A model generated the notes under the pieces. That model saw only the letters and a program-made list of their open reading frames with translations. It made no database searches and was not told the DNA's origin. Below, piece after piece: positions 12,017 through 23,032 of a DNA stretch of 64,000 nucleotides; the first letter of the stretch is position 1; each line of letters starts with the position of its first letter. Origin of the DNA: Cryptomeria japonica (Eukaryota > Streptophyta > Pinopsida > Cupressales > Cupressaceae). Location of the stretch: the NCBI RefSeq assembly GCF_030272615.1, contig NC_081414.1, positions 6,211,001 through 6,275,000 on the forward strand, read 5' to 3'. The translations under genes and the position numbers were made by a program.

Positions 12017-12737
12017 TGTCTAATAATGATGAATCTCTAAAAGCTAATCAGAGTTTGTATAGATCTATGGTTGGTGGACTGCTATATCTTACTCAGACTG
12101 GGCCAAACATCATGCATGATGTGTGTATGGATATTAGATATCAAACTGATCCGAAACAGAGTCGCATCACTATTGTTAAGAGGATATTCAGATACCTGAA
12201 AGGGACTATGGAGTATGGTTTGTGGTATTCAAGGAATGATGATTTCATGATATGTGCCTACACTGATGCAGATTGGGCTGGTGATGTAGATGTAGATGAC
12301 TGGAAGAGCACTTTTGGTGGAGCATTCTTTTTGGGAAAGAAATTGGTTTCATGGGCTAGTAAGAAACAAGATGAATAATGTCCTTATCTACTATTGAAGT
12401 TGAGTACATTGATGCTACTAGTAATTGCACTCGGGTAGTCTGGATGAAGCAAATGTTGAAAGACATCAAAATTATTTATGATGAGCCTACTATCATTTAT
12501 CGTGATAATTCCACTGCTATTAACATGTCAAAGAATCTGGTGCAGCATTCAAAGACTAAACATGTGTCAATCAAATATCATCACTTGAGAGAGAAATTTA
12601 TTGAGGAGAAGGTGAAGTTGGAGTATGTATCTACAAAGGAACAAATAGTTGATATTTTCACTAAGTCTTTGCCTACAAATACATTTGTCTATTTGAGTGA
12701 CAAGTTAGGCGTATCTACCCCTCTTGATGAGAACTAG
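12017..12737 (+). pseudogene. Element B pol remnant, RT end and RNase H
   Basis: Coding resumes at SNNDESLKANQSLYRSMVGG, directly continuing the RT interrupted at 4350. RNase H follows with [19 protein letters not shown], a frameshift near 12370 (SKKQDE then a stop), and then SLSTIEVEYIDATSNC, RDNSTAINMSKN and [13 protein letters not shown]. The frame closes at 12735-12737 after STPLDEN, the usual end of this copia family. The Asp, Glu and Asp residues of RNase H are all still encoded, but the frameshift splits them. Confidence 0.9.
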
Positions 12738-13057
12738 ATGCATTGAGTTGCATCAATCTGATGGAATACAGAGTTGTATTCTTGTATCTGGATAGGTGAG
12801 TTGGTGTTACTCCTCTAGTGGAATAGTCTATGTTTTAGGGGGAGAGATTCCCGAGATTCATGATTTTGTTTTGAGGAGAGAGGTTTTGGTTTTCTGTTTT
12901 CAGATCTTTGGCATTGATTTCAAAGGGGGAGAGAGATCATGTGTAAAACTTTTTTATATGTCTTGATCTTAGAGGATGTTTGCTAGAGATGTCTTCTTTC
13001 TTTGCATTGACTATTTTTTCACATTCATATGTTGCCATAAATTCCAAAGGGGGAGAT
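12738..13057 (+). other. Element B repeated polypurine tracts
   Basis: GGGGGAG tracts occur near 12838, 12926 and 13048. The last (aaagggggaga) lies directly before the 3' LTR start at 13058. No gene is seen in this 320-base stretch. Confidence 0.75.
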
Positions 13058-13200
13058 TGTTGGATAATGTTGGTCATTTTTTCTACTAGGATATGTTGTT
13101 GTCATTGATGTCAACATATTCCTATGATTTTCTCTGGTGTATGATGTTTGGGAAGATCTTATGATCAAGTTTGCAGTGTTGTTTTATTGATCATTGTATT
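13058..13200 (+). repeat. Element B 3' LTR, first part
   Basis: The LTR starts tgttggataa after a polypurine tract and is interrupted after 143 bp by element D. The left target copy gtatt is 13196-13200. The sequence gatatgttgttgtcattgat is shared with the start of the E LTR (near 49110), which identifies it as the same family. Confidence 0.9.
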
Positions 13201-13972
13201 TGGTGCAGTCACTAGTTAGGAGGGACCTCAAAGAGATCAATCAGGACCAATCAGCTAGAGTAAACACAATAGAAACACAAGGATATGATGGAGGAAATGT
13301 GGAACATAATGAATTATATCATTAAAATTGATTACAATCAATCGGTAGCAACCGGGTTACAGAGACTGACTCACTGGCCTGCTAAAATATGCACAATTAC
13401 AAAATAGGTCACAACCGAGACCTCAAATCTTAAGATCTAGCTTCTATGTTTTGTCTATTACCTTCGATCTGTATTCTAATGCTTAATTATAATGATTTAT
13501 ACGATCCAAGGAATCGGGTTGGCCCAAAAAGGGATCAAATGTCGAAGAACAAGACCTAACATGTAAAAACAACAAGGTCGACCTCTGCCAAAGAAATTCA
13601 TTTGGAAAATCCAAAGGATGAAGTGTAGATAAAAGGGAAGGTCAACTACATACCAAGGAACATCAGAATCAACACTCAGGGCTCTGCAAGCTACATAAGG
13701 GATCTAATAGATCACTAATGCAAATAGGTCCAAGCAACCGGTACTAGAAAACTATCTTGAAAACCGATAGCGATAACTTGCCGGAATTTGATCCAAATGC
13801 TCCGCGGTTTTGGAATAAGGTAGATGATCAAGTCCTCAAGAAAAATCCAACTCCTCAAGATTCGCTAAGCCAATGCTAGAAAAAGCAGAATAAAATGCTC
13901 AAATGACAAAACAGAAAGGAAATATTTTTGGTTGATGCAAGATTGCCAAGAACCGGGGATGCCAGTGCATCA
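13201..13972 (-). repeat. Element D 3' LTR (left copy)
   Basis: This 772-bp LTR begins tggtgcagtc and ends gtgcatca on the plus strand. It pairs with 46179-46934, for example at caaatcttaagatctagctt. The duplication gtatt lies directly before it. Confidence 0.92.
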
Positions 13973-15635
13973 GACATCTGGGGTTGTTGAAAAATTGAGT
14001 CTCTCACTTTGTTGGGGCTAGAGGAAAACCAAGGCAGTCTACCTCTACCTGATAAATCCAAGATTAATCTTCAACTGGTCTGTCCTTCCACTTTACTAAT
14101 CATTATACTAACTGCTCTGGGTACTAAACCCAATCCTACTGTCCAAAATATCTTCAATCTGATCTGGTTCCTTTCGGGGCAACTATTTTTCTAAGTCTAC
14201 AACATTGTCCTCACTGAATTCTGGTTCATGATACTGATGTAGATCTGCAATGTTGAGTATAGGTGAAATACTCAAACTATCCGGTAACTCCATTTCATTT
14301 GCATTTTCGGAACTAAACTTTCTCAAAATCTTATAAGGTCCAAACTTTCTCATCTGCAACTTGTTATAAGTTCCAACTGGGAATCTTTCTTTTCTTAGAT
14401 ATACCATCACTTCATCACCAACTTCAAATTCCTTATGTCTTCTCTTCTCATCTGCTTTCTCTTTATACTTGTTGTTTATTTCCTCTAAATGCTGCTTAAC
14501 TTGAATATGTAAGTCCTTTAGGTGATCCTTAAATTCTTTTGCTTTTGAACTTCTCCGGTCTTCACTGATGATATCTCTTAATTCTAATATACCTCTAGGG
14601 TGTGCCTGGGTAACAATCTCAAAAGGTGTCCTTCCGGTACTCCTATTTACTGAATTATTGTAGGCAAAATCCTCTTGTGAAAGAATCAAATCCCAACTTT
14701 TGGTTTTGTCTCAAACTAAGCATCTTAACAAATTTCTCAAGCTTCAGTTAACTACTTATGTATGTCCATTAGTCTATGGGTGAAAAGTAGAATTGAATTC
14801 CAAATTTGTCTTCATCTTCTTTGAAAGTTTTCTCCAAAAATAACCAATAAACTTGGTATCTCTGTCTGAAACTATGCTCTTAGGTATTCCATGCAATCTC
14901 ACTACTTCATTGAAAAATAGGTCAGCTATATGCACTCCATCTAATGTTTTCTTACAAGGTATGAAATGAGCCATCTTCAAGAATTTATTCACTACCACAA
15001 ATATAGAATCATTCCCTCTCTGTGTTTTAGGCAATCCTAGTATGAAATCCATGCTTATATCCTCCCAAGGTCTTTCTGGTACTTTCAAAGGCTTATACAA
15101 TCCCACATTTTGACTACTACCCTTTGCAACTTGACAAACTCTACAAATTTGCACATATTTCCAAACATCCTTATGAATATAGGACCAAAAGTAATGCTCA
15201 CTCACCAATGCTACTATTTTATCAACACCAAAGTGTCTGACTAATCCTCCACTATGTTTCTCCTTTATCAAATTCTCCCTCATAGAACTCTTAGGTATGC
15301 ATAAATGAACTCCTCTGAATAACATCCCATCCTAAATGAAGTAATCCAACCACTTTATTTTGTCTACCGTAATCAGTTTTCTACATGCTCTCCAAGGTTC
15401 TACGAAATCCGAGTCATCATCATACAAGGTTTTCAACTCCTCAAATCCTAATATTGTCACTCTTATCTTTGTCAGCAAATTCTTTCTTCTAATCAATGCA
15501 TCAACAACTTTGTTAGATTTCCCACTTCTATGCTTAAACACAAAGGTGTAACTCTACAAAAATTCTACCCATCTCATATGTCTTTGATTCAACTTACTCT
15601 GGTTGTTTGAATACTTCAAAGCTTGATGATCTGTA
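13973..15635 (-). pseudogene. Element D pol, C-terminal part: RNase H end, integrase, chromodomain
   Basis: The minus strand encodes the end of RNase H (FKHRSGKSNKVVDALIRRKN). Next come an integrase zinc region (CRVCQVAKG), the core with MDFILGLPKTQRGNDSIFVV and IVSDRDTKF, and the C-terminal DEVMVYLRKERFPVGTYNK domain. After a stop near 14183, a chromodomain-like stretch reads VKWKDRP at 14076-14096. That relates D to plant chromoviruses, where the domain is thought to guide integration to heterochromatin. Stops occur near 15326, 14770, 14700 and 14183. The left end merges into the LTR boundary. The gene is inactive. Confidence 0.88.
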
Positions 15636-15705
15636 TGTTAGACAGTTCTAATACTGGGAGAAAACTGAGAGGGGGGGGTTAATCAGTTTTCTCACAAGTA
15701 CAATA
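15636..15705 (-). repeat. Element G 3' LTR, outer fragment
   Basis: The fragment starts tgttagacag and includes gagaaaactgagagg followed by a G run and ttctcacaagta. The same sequence occurs at 42046-42102 in the other LTR. It is cut off at about 15705 by element H. Confidence 0.85.
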
Positions 15706-15880
15706 GTTTTTGATTAAGTAAAAACAAGTTTTAGGGGACCTGAAACCCTATTACAATTCAAAAGATAAGCATTAAAGAGACGAAACAAAACAGCTACAAA
15801 ACACCAGCACAAAAACCAGCAGCTAAGAAAAAGACAGCAAGAAGCCAACAAGAAGTTGGCTCCAAACCCAGCATTACAAA
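15706..15880 (-). other. Element H 3' untranslated end
   Basis: This 175-base stretch follows the last stop of the extra ORF (15881-15883). It contains an inverted motif, agccaac...gttggct, near 15853-15870. On the minus strand it ends in tcaaaaac, which is only a very short A run. No gene is seen. Confidence 0.5.
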
Positions 15881-16715
15881 TTAATTGAAAACTTTAATAG
15901 ATTCCTCAGCATTTTGAACCAAGAGTATCATCGCCTTGGCTGCTTCCCTCAGGTCATTGTTTTCCTCTCTCAGCTAGCTATCTTTTGTATTGATCTCCAT
16001 CCCAATAGTGTTCTACCTTGTTCTGCACCTGGGAGTCTGGTGGGTGGTGCTAGAAGTTGAAATATCATCAATGACAACCAGATTTTTTTCCTGATTTTTC
16101 CTTTCCAGATGGTCCACCAAAGCATTCATGTTTTGTGATGAGACTTTGAGGACCTAGAGGCTATGGTTCATGAAGTTTTTTAGGGCCTTCTCGGTATAGG
16201 CGACCCGGGAGTTTATGTTGTCTTTATCCTCTTCAGTCTGTTCTTTCAAGGTTCTTATAACATCCTCAAGGTATTTCAAATCCCCTTTGATCAAATCTTT
16301 TTCCAACCAATCCTCCATCTCGATTTCCTCTTCAGCTTCACTGGTTTCCGTCTCGTCATTCTTTTTCTCAGAGTCCTTAATCAACTTACTAATCTTGTTT
16401 TCCAACTCCCTCTGTTTACTTTGCATGCTAGTAATATTGTCGACAACCCATTTCTGGAAGTTGAAGGACTCTAGAGTACAGTTATAGGCGGTATTCAAGA
16501 TGGTGGTCGCAGAATCCTTACCCTGTTCAGTGCCCACATAGTTGGGATGTCATCCTCCTTAGCATTCTGAGCAACATTCTTGCTATCCGAGCCCATAGGG
16601 TTAGAGTGAGGGTTTTTAGAGTTACCCGCTTTATCCTCTTCACCAATGTTCTCATCCTTTTAATACTCCATATCAGTTTCAAAATCCTTACCCTTTTCCT
16701 CCTCCACATCACTGT
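15881..16715 (-). pseudogene. Element H extra ORF, C-terminal part (acidic linker and coiled coil)
   Basis: This continues, in frame, the ORF that starts at 33682 and is interrupted by element I. After the junction the protein is highly acidic (DVEEEKGKDFETDMEY, a stop, then KDENIGEEDKAG). A long charged, probably coiled-coil region follows, with KQRELENKISKLIKDSEKK, ETSEAEEEIEMEDWLEKDLI and LEDVIRTLKEQTEEDKDN. After a TAG near 16154 the frame goes on to AVDHLERKN-like and LREENNDLREAAKAM segments and a final stop at 15881-15883. No RT, protease or zinc knuckle is present. I do not recognise the family with certainty. A coiled coil suggests self-association. Stops lie near 16660, 16154, 16013 and 15975. 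Confidence 0.6.
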
Positions 16716-18453
16716 TGGTGTAGGAGCACCTAGCTTCATTTCATCACAGGTTTGATAGCAGGTTTGATTTTTATTAGTCTTGAGTTGGAAAGTTTGTCTA
16801 AGATGTTTTTGAGTTGTTCTAAGTTGTTTGGATGAGTTTTGAACTCATTGTGTGGTCATGTTTCCTATTTTCATCTTTTTGCTCAAAGTTGCCAGTTTGG
16901 ATTTGCCTGGCAAAGTGTTGGGAAAAGTGAGTTTTCAATGTGTTTTTATTTTGAAAAGTTTTTAGACATGCTTTGTGCTTGGTTTTTAGGTGTGAGTAGT
17001 GTTCTTAGGTGATTGGCAGTCTTTGAGGTCAACCTTACATCATCTAGGCTTTAAAAGTTGTCATTTTAGACATGAAAATTTCAAAATTTGAGTGCTCTTG
17101 GACATGTACCTATCCGTACAGGAGGATAACTGACTTGTAGAGGTATTTATTCTCCTGCTTTAACCATTGTAAGGGTTGATTTCATGGAGATATCAAGCAT
17201 TTGAAAGTTTGCACTAGTTTTTACCTTGTTTTTCTCTAAGTTTTAACTCCATGTGAGCAGCAGTCCATACACATATTGTACTTGGTCATACTGTTCTTAC
17301 ATTTTCAATTTCTCTTATGCTTCCTAAAGCTTTTCCCTTTGGTGGCATCAAATTTCATTAAGTTTTGAATTCTAAGAAAAATTAATTGGTTTTGACAATT
17401 TCACTGCCTTGTCTAGGAATTTGGCAAGGATGCTTGACCAACTTGGCTTCTTGAAGCCCTAAATGTTCATGGCTTCCCAAGAACTAGTTGATCAACTTGT
17501 AAGATATGTAAATACATGTTTTTATTTTAAAAATGCAAGTGCAAGAAGTTTTGTGGCCATGGAGCCCTAGGCAAGTGTGCTATTTGGCTAGGGTCTTTAA
17601 AGAAGTTTGATGCTTTGCTCTTCTATAGCAAATGCATTCATAAGGTGGATAGACCTGTCTTGTTGTTCAAGTTGTATGTGAAAGCAAAGAGGATTTCTGA
17701 GCCATGATAAAGATGGTTGCATTTTTCAGTTTGTGAAAATTGTGTAAAAAAACAATGAGTCATTGTTTTGGTGTTGGTTTCCATTCATTTGCTTACTCTC
17801 CACCATATATTGGTGTTTGTAAAACTTTGTATCTCCTTTTATTTGTTTGCAAACAAGAACAAGGAGTGGTCTTTGACCCTGCCCATGGGTTTTGAGTTTT
17901 CCAAGATCAGTTAATGATCCTTTAGGCAATGTTGTAATGCCCAGCTAGCCATAACAGTCAATTATGACTGATTTTTGCATTTTAGTTGAGTTGTTTTTAC
18001 AATCTTCCTCTTCCAAATAGCAGGTATGAAGGTCAACAAATATTCAAAGATAGAGCATTGATCAAAAGCACTAGACAGACCTTTGAAAAAGAGTTTTGAC
18101 AGTTGTAAATGCAGGTTAAAGTGAAAATGCAGTGAAAGAGGCAAAGTGCAGTGATAACAAGTTTTGACAGTGAATGATTCATTGGTTTGTAATTGCCTAA
18201 TGCTTTCTTTGTGCAGGGCTAATGTGGTTCTCCTTTTTAACTAATGTTGGACATGTTTACATGTTTTGAATGTAATTGGTACTCATGCAATGATGTGTTT
18301 GTGGAAAGCAAGAAAGGGAAAAGTTGTAAATGTTGCACACTCCTTATGAGCATCTTTTGTAAAACCTTGTTGTCTTAACCTTTGGAGGTGTAAAATTACT
18401 TTATTTTGGCCTAATTAGTATGTGGCATGGTAGAACTAAGGTTGCATGATTCA
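16716..18453 (+). repeat. Element I 5' LTR, first part
   Basis: It begins tggtgtaggagcacctagc and is nearly identical to 30147-31874. It is cut after 1,738 bp by J; the duplication attca is 18449-18453. No real gene is visible here; the short frames are not conserved between the two LTR copies. Confidence 0.93.
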
Positions 18454-19387
18454 TGTTGTTCTCAAAATCTGATTCCCCTTCAATGCCCTTAATAATACAA
18501 TCTAAAATGGGTGCTGAGAAGACATCAAGGATAAAGGGATTCTAGAGACAACATATGACAAGGTTTGGTTAGACCTTCTACACTTCGGGCTATTCTTTGA
18601 GCCCAGGTGGGTATACCCTTTGTGAATTAACTTCACACTCTTAAGCAACAAACCCACAGCAAACCAGTCCAGAAAACCAGTGGGTTTATTCACCTTGAAA
18701 ACAACTGAAAACAAAGGATGAAACAATACTCAACTTCAGCTTATTTGATCAACAAAGCATGCAATAAACAGCTTCGATTAGTACCAGTGCTTTATCCAAG
18801 GCTACAGAGTCACTCAAACTCAAATAAAACTCCTGAAACAAAATATCTCTATACTTCCTATCAACTTGGTTTCCATTAATCCTTGCGAATGCCTAACACC
18901 AACAAGAATTCAATCACTTAAAACTAAACTATGGTCCTCAAAATTCAAAGTTTCTCCCAAAGTATTTACTGGTAAGAATGATCATGCATATTTAATTTCC
19001 CTCCTAAAGAGAAAAGCTAAAAACACCCATACTGAGATTGCCTTACAATTTCAATCAAACAGAAAATCCTGGATTATTGAGAATGAAAACAGTAAATAAA
19101 CTTAAGGACAAGTTTGAAGATGACACAAAGCTTCACTCAAAACTGACGGCCTGTATATTGATATTCATTTGAAAAGATTTTACAAAAGTCTGATTCTCCA
19201 TTAAACTTTGGAAAAGCTCAGATAATATTTCTGCAGCGTTTTCTTACAAAATTTTTGTGATCCCTTTCTCTCTAGTCCTGGTATCCATTTATAACAATAT
19301 GGATGCACAAAGCTTCGGACTTCTCGAGGAAAGTTTGTTACAATTATTTCAAAAATTGAAGAGGTTACAATTTTTCGCGTGAATTAG
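18454..19387 (-). other. Element J region downstream of its ORF
   Basis: These 934 bases lie between the ORF stop and the left end of J. I see no gene, no LTR-like copy of the right end and no polypurine tract next to the terminus. The last bases on the minus strand are gagaacaaca. Confidence 0.6.
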
Positions 19388-22300
19388 TTATGCGCTCTTC
19401 TCAGATTCCCCAGCAGTCTGTTCAACGGGTTGTTCAGTTGTAACCTCTTCTGGCTCTTCAGGGGCGCCCTCCAACTGCTCCAGATCTCGAGTGGAATATT
19501 TAACTCCCCACTCACTATATGTCTCCTCTGTCGGCCATACAAAACTAATCACATCATTCTTAACTTTAATCAACCTTTTCCAAGAATTCCTCAGTTTGTT
19601 GACTTCTGAGTTAAGAAAACTATAGTGTGATTTAATTCTTTCTATTTCCTGTATGGTTATAACAAAGAAAGAGGTATCATCCAGATCAATGATTCCTTTG
19701 ACCCTTGCTGACAACTTGGCATCCATCTCATTGAGCCATATCTGCTTATCTTTCAGCTGATCTGGATTGGCAAAAATCCCTGGGAGCAACTCACAAACTT
19801 GATCAATGTATTCCTTCTTAAGCAATTTAACCCTTCTTTCCACATTATCCACCTCTGTTGCCAATTGCAATAAACTCTTAGTGATATCAGAAGTGGATTT
19901 GATAATGGGATTAGCTCTTGCTTCATCACAGGAAACACACATGAACTCTAAGTCTTGCTCCCTAGGCCTCCATCTGTCAAAAATGGGTGTCAAAATGGCC
20001 TTATCTCTTCTTAATTTAGTCCATATCTCCATAACCTTTCCTACACTATTGTGAAGGAGTGAGGCATTTATAGTGTCTGCAAAACTGGAGATTGTGGCTT
20101 TTATCTTCTCCTCATACTTCCCCGCATAATAGGCCTGAGTCTGCTTTAGATTCTCCAATTCTTGGGAAGTTATCTCAATCATTTGAGAGCTGGAAGGCGC
20201 AGGAGACGGTGGGAGCTCAATGATGGGGCTAGTAGGTGGAGGTCTTGCAGGAGAAGAGGTGATCATTAATGTTGAAGACTCACCTTGTTGGCGTTGTCCT
20301 GCTAGCTGGCTCTGCAATTTAGCAATAATGCTATCTTTGCCTCTTATCTCCTCCTTAGCACTATCATAAGCCTTCAAAACTGTTTCCAATTTAAGCTGGA
20401 GGGCCTCCTTTTCTCTGGCTTCCTTTTCAGCCACTGCAACACTAAATTTGGCAGTCTCTAGCACAGTGCTAGCAGCCTCTACTACCCCTGTACTCTCTAC
20501 TCTCTTGATCATCAATCCACCAATGTGACTTGTCCCTGAGGTGTCCTTACCTTTCTTATCCTCATTTCTTTTAAGGGACCACATGACTAGTGCAGCATTG
20601 TCCTTACTGAATGTAACCCCTTCCATGGGTTTGGTCTCCTTTCTTACTGCATCTAGCACTAGAGCATCAACAATATTCCATTCTGGTAAAATGAGCACTC
20701 CAGCTTGTGCTACTAGATCCCTTCCCTGTTCAGGAGTGATGGTTTTGAATTCTTCCATCATCTCCTGTTTTATTTCTTCCTCCACTGAGGCTGGATCTTT
20801 ATTAGGTTGTTCTGCCTTTCTTGCTTCACATATCGCATTATATTTATCTATATGCTGCTTCTAGATAAATTGCATGAATGCTTCAGATGTGACAAAGCTA
20901 TCATCAGCTAGAAAGGCACTAGTGGCCTTCTTTATCTCAGGATCCCACTCCTGGCCTTTGAGTTCAGTTGAAGTGATGTCCATCTGTGCTTCAGTGGGTT
21001 CTTCTGGCATCCCTTCTTCCACTTCATCATATGTATATGCAATCTCCCCCAAGCTGCCCAACTGAGAGAGGTATTCAGTTGCTACTTGCTCATCTCCTAT
21101 GTGGAGAGGGGATTGGGATGGGGAATACAGGGGTGTATCTGATTGCACTTCCTTTCCCACCCTCTGCTTCTTTGGGCTGTCCTGGATGTCAATGACTTCT
21201 TGTGCCTTCCTCTTTCCTTTGGATGAAGAGGGCTCCCCTGTTGTAGACACCAGCACACTATAACCTGCTTTCTTATGCAGGGTGTAATCACCAGGAGGGA
21301 TTGCTTTAGTGGGAGCTGATTTTCCCAAAATCATTCTTGCTTTCTCAGGGTTATTCTTGATTACAACTTCCCTCTTCTCCTTTATTGTTTGCATTACATC
21401 CTCAAAGCAAATAATCAAAAATTTTATCTTCTCTTCCAATGGGAAGAAGCTAGACAATGGGTCATAGCTAGCATCAAATTGATGCACAAAATCCAGGGCT
21501 TTCCTGTAAGCCACCCACTTTTCCTTCCTCAACTCCTGTTCATCTAAATCAAATTCATTCCTGATGAGGTCTTCAGGAAAATGGAATTGATGAGGCCTAC
21601 CTCTGCATGCTACTTTCTTCCAAAACACACCATTGTAAAAGTCCTCTGGATCAGCACATCTAGACACTGCAGTGGACAAATGGTAGGGTTTGAGGAAATC
21701 CTCAAAACATTTCCAGCCTCCCTTGGTGATTACAAATTGGTGGGCTACTGTAGCTGCAGGGAAAATAGTCCCTTTACCTCTGCCTGTTAACTCTGCCTCT
21801 TGCAGGTCACCAATTTGTCTGAGAATCTCAGCTATTCCCACTTTGAGGGGGACTTGGTATGGTAACAAAAATGGGGTGCCTCTGAAACTAAAGACTCTAA
21901 AAACTGTAGAGACTGGATATAAGTACATATCACCCCAGTTATGAACTATCTTGATATTCTCTGCGAATTCTTTTGGTCTTAAGAACTCCAGAAGAACCTT
22001 GGGGACTCTTGGGTTGTCAGAGCAAAGGAGAGTCCTTATTTTGGATGCAAAATATTTATCAAATTTCAGAAAACTAGCATCCTCTCTATCCCATGACAAC
22101 ACAGTACTCCATAGTTGTACCGGCATCTTCTCTCCCTCCTTTTCTTTTACCAGGTCCATACCATTGGCAAAATAATCACCACCTTTGAAGAGAAAGAGGT
22201 GCATCAAGAGTGAATACCACCCAAATGGCCTATCCACCTTTCCATTCTTTATCCCTATCAACCCTCCATGGATAGCATCGGCAATATAAGAAGCATAATC

Positions 22301-23032
22301 AAATGTAATAGCAAGAGAAGGATTCAAAATTTGAACAATCATTAGCAAGTAATCATTTGGCATATTCGATTCAGCATCCTCTCCTAGAACTTGGCAAAGT
22401 GCCCAATACATCCCTTTTGCCCTCAAGGTAAACATACTTAATGAAAAAGGCTCTTGTGTGTTGGGCCCTACAACTGCTAACCCTCCTACTTTCAGAAAAA
22501 GTTCTTTGAGAGGCCCATTCCTAAGATGACTCCTCTGTGCCCTGTACACCTGAGCTAATTGTGTGAAGTTTATAGGTTCCAAGAAGTTGGTAAACTCACT
22601 GAGCCCAAATGTTGTTCTCAACTCTTCTGCATTAATCCCCACGAGGGTTTTTCCATTTACATCCCGGATGCACCTTGTAACTGAATCATAATTCAATGCC
22701 ATTTGGGTTAACAAATCTGTATCCATGAACACCCCTGGGACTACCAACTTCCCAACATCTAATTCCCAAATGCTATTTTGAGGAGCAGGAGAATTCCTCA
22801 TCCCAAATCCGACTCTAAATAACCCCAACCCAGACAGTCCAACCTGTGGGTCTCTTAACCAATTACCCTTGTCATATAATCCTTCTCCAATTTTCAGACG
22901 GGGAGCCCTGGGTACTAACTCTTTGGCCTTAGATGCCTGGTTGGTTGACAACGTCAACTGTTCTAAAAAGTCATCACACACACTCCTTTCTAAATAATTA
23001 ACTTTACCAGAAAATTCCCTTTTAGGAGCCAT
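19388..23032 (-). CDS. Element J large protein of unknown function, one internal TAG
   Basis: A single minus-strand frame runs from ATG at 23030-23032 (MAPKREFSGKVNYLE) to the stop at 19388-19390, about 1,214 codons, broken only by TAG at 20861-20863 (after EAFMQFI). I chose this ATG because the frame upstream is low-quality and hydrophobic. The N-terminal ~580 residues look globular and helical, with IWELDVGKLVVPGVF, FDYASYIADAIHGG and FGWYSLLMHLFLFKGG. Residues about 605-625 hold a nuclear-signal-like basic cluster (KGKRKAQEV and SPKKQRVGK). After the TAG comes a predicted coiled coil (EKEAREKEALQLKLETVL) and a Pro/Ser-rich patch. The C-terminus is helical and charged, ending AGESEKSA. I see no gag, RT, integrase or transposase motif. 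It may distantly resemble plant transposon-derived proteins, as the extra ORF of H does; that is inference. Whether it is translated is unknown. Confidence 0.6.
20861..20863 (-). other. In-frame TAG inside the element J ORF
   Basis: The minus strand reads TTT ATC TAG AAG CAG. It is the only stop in over 3.6 kb of open frame. A CAG-to-TAG change is the simple explanation. The following bases do not match the classic CAATTA readthrough context. Confidence 0.7.
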
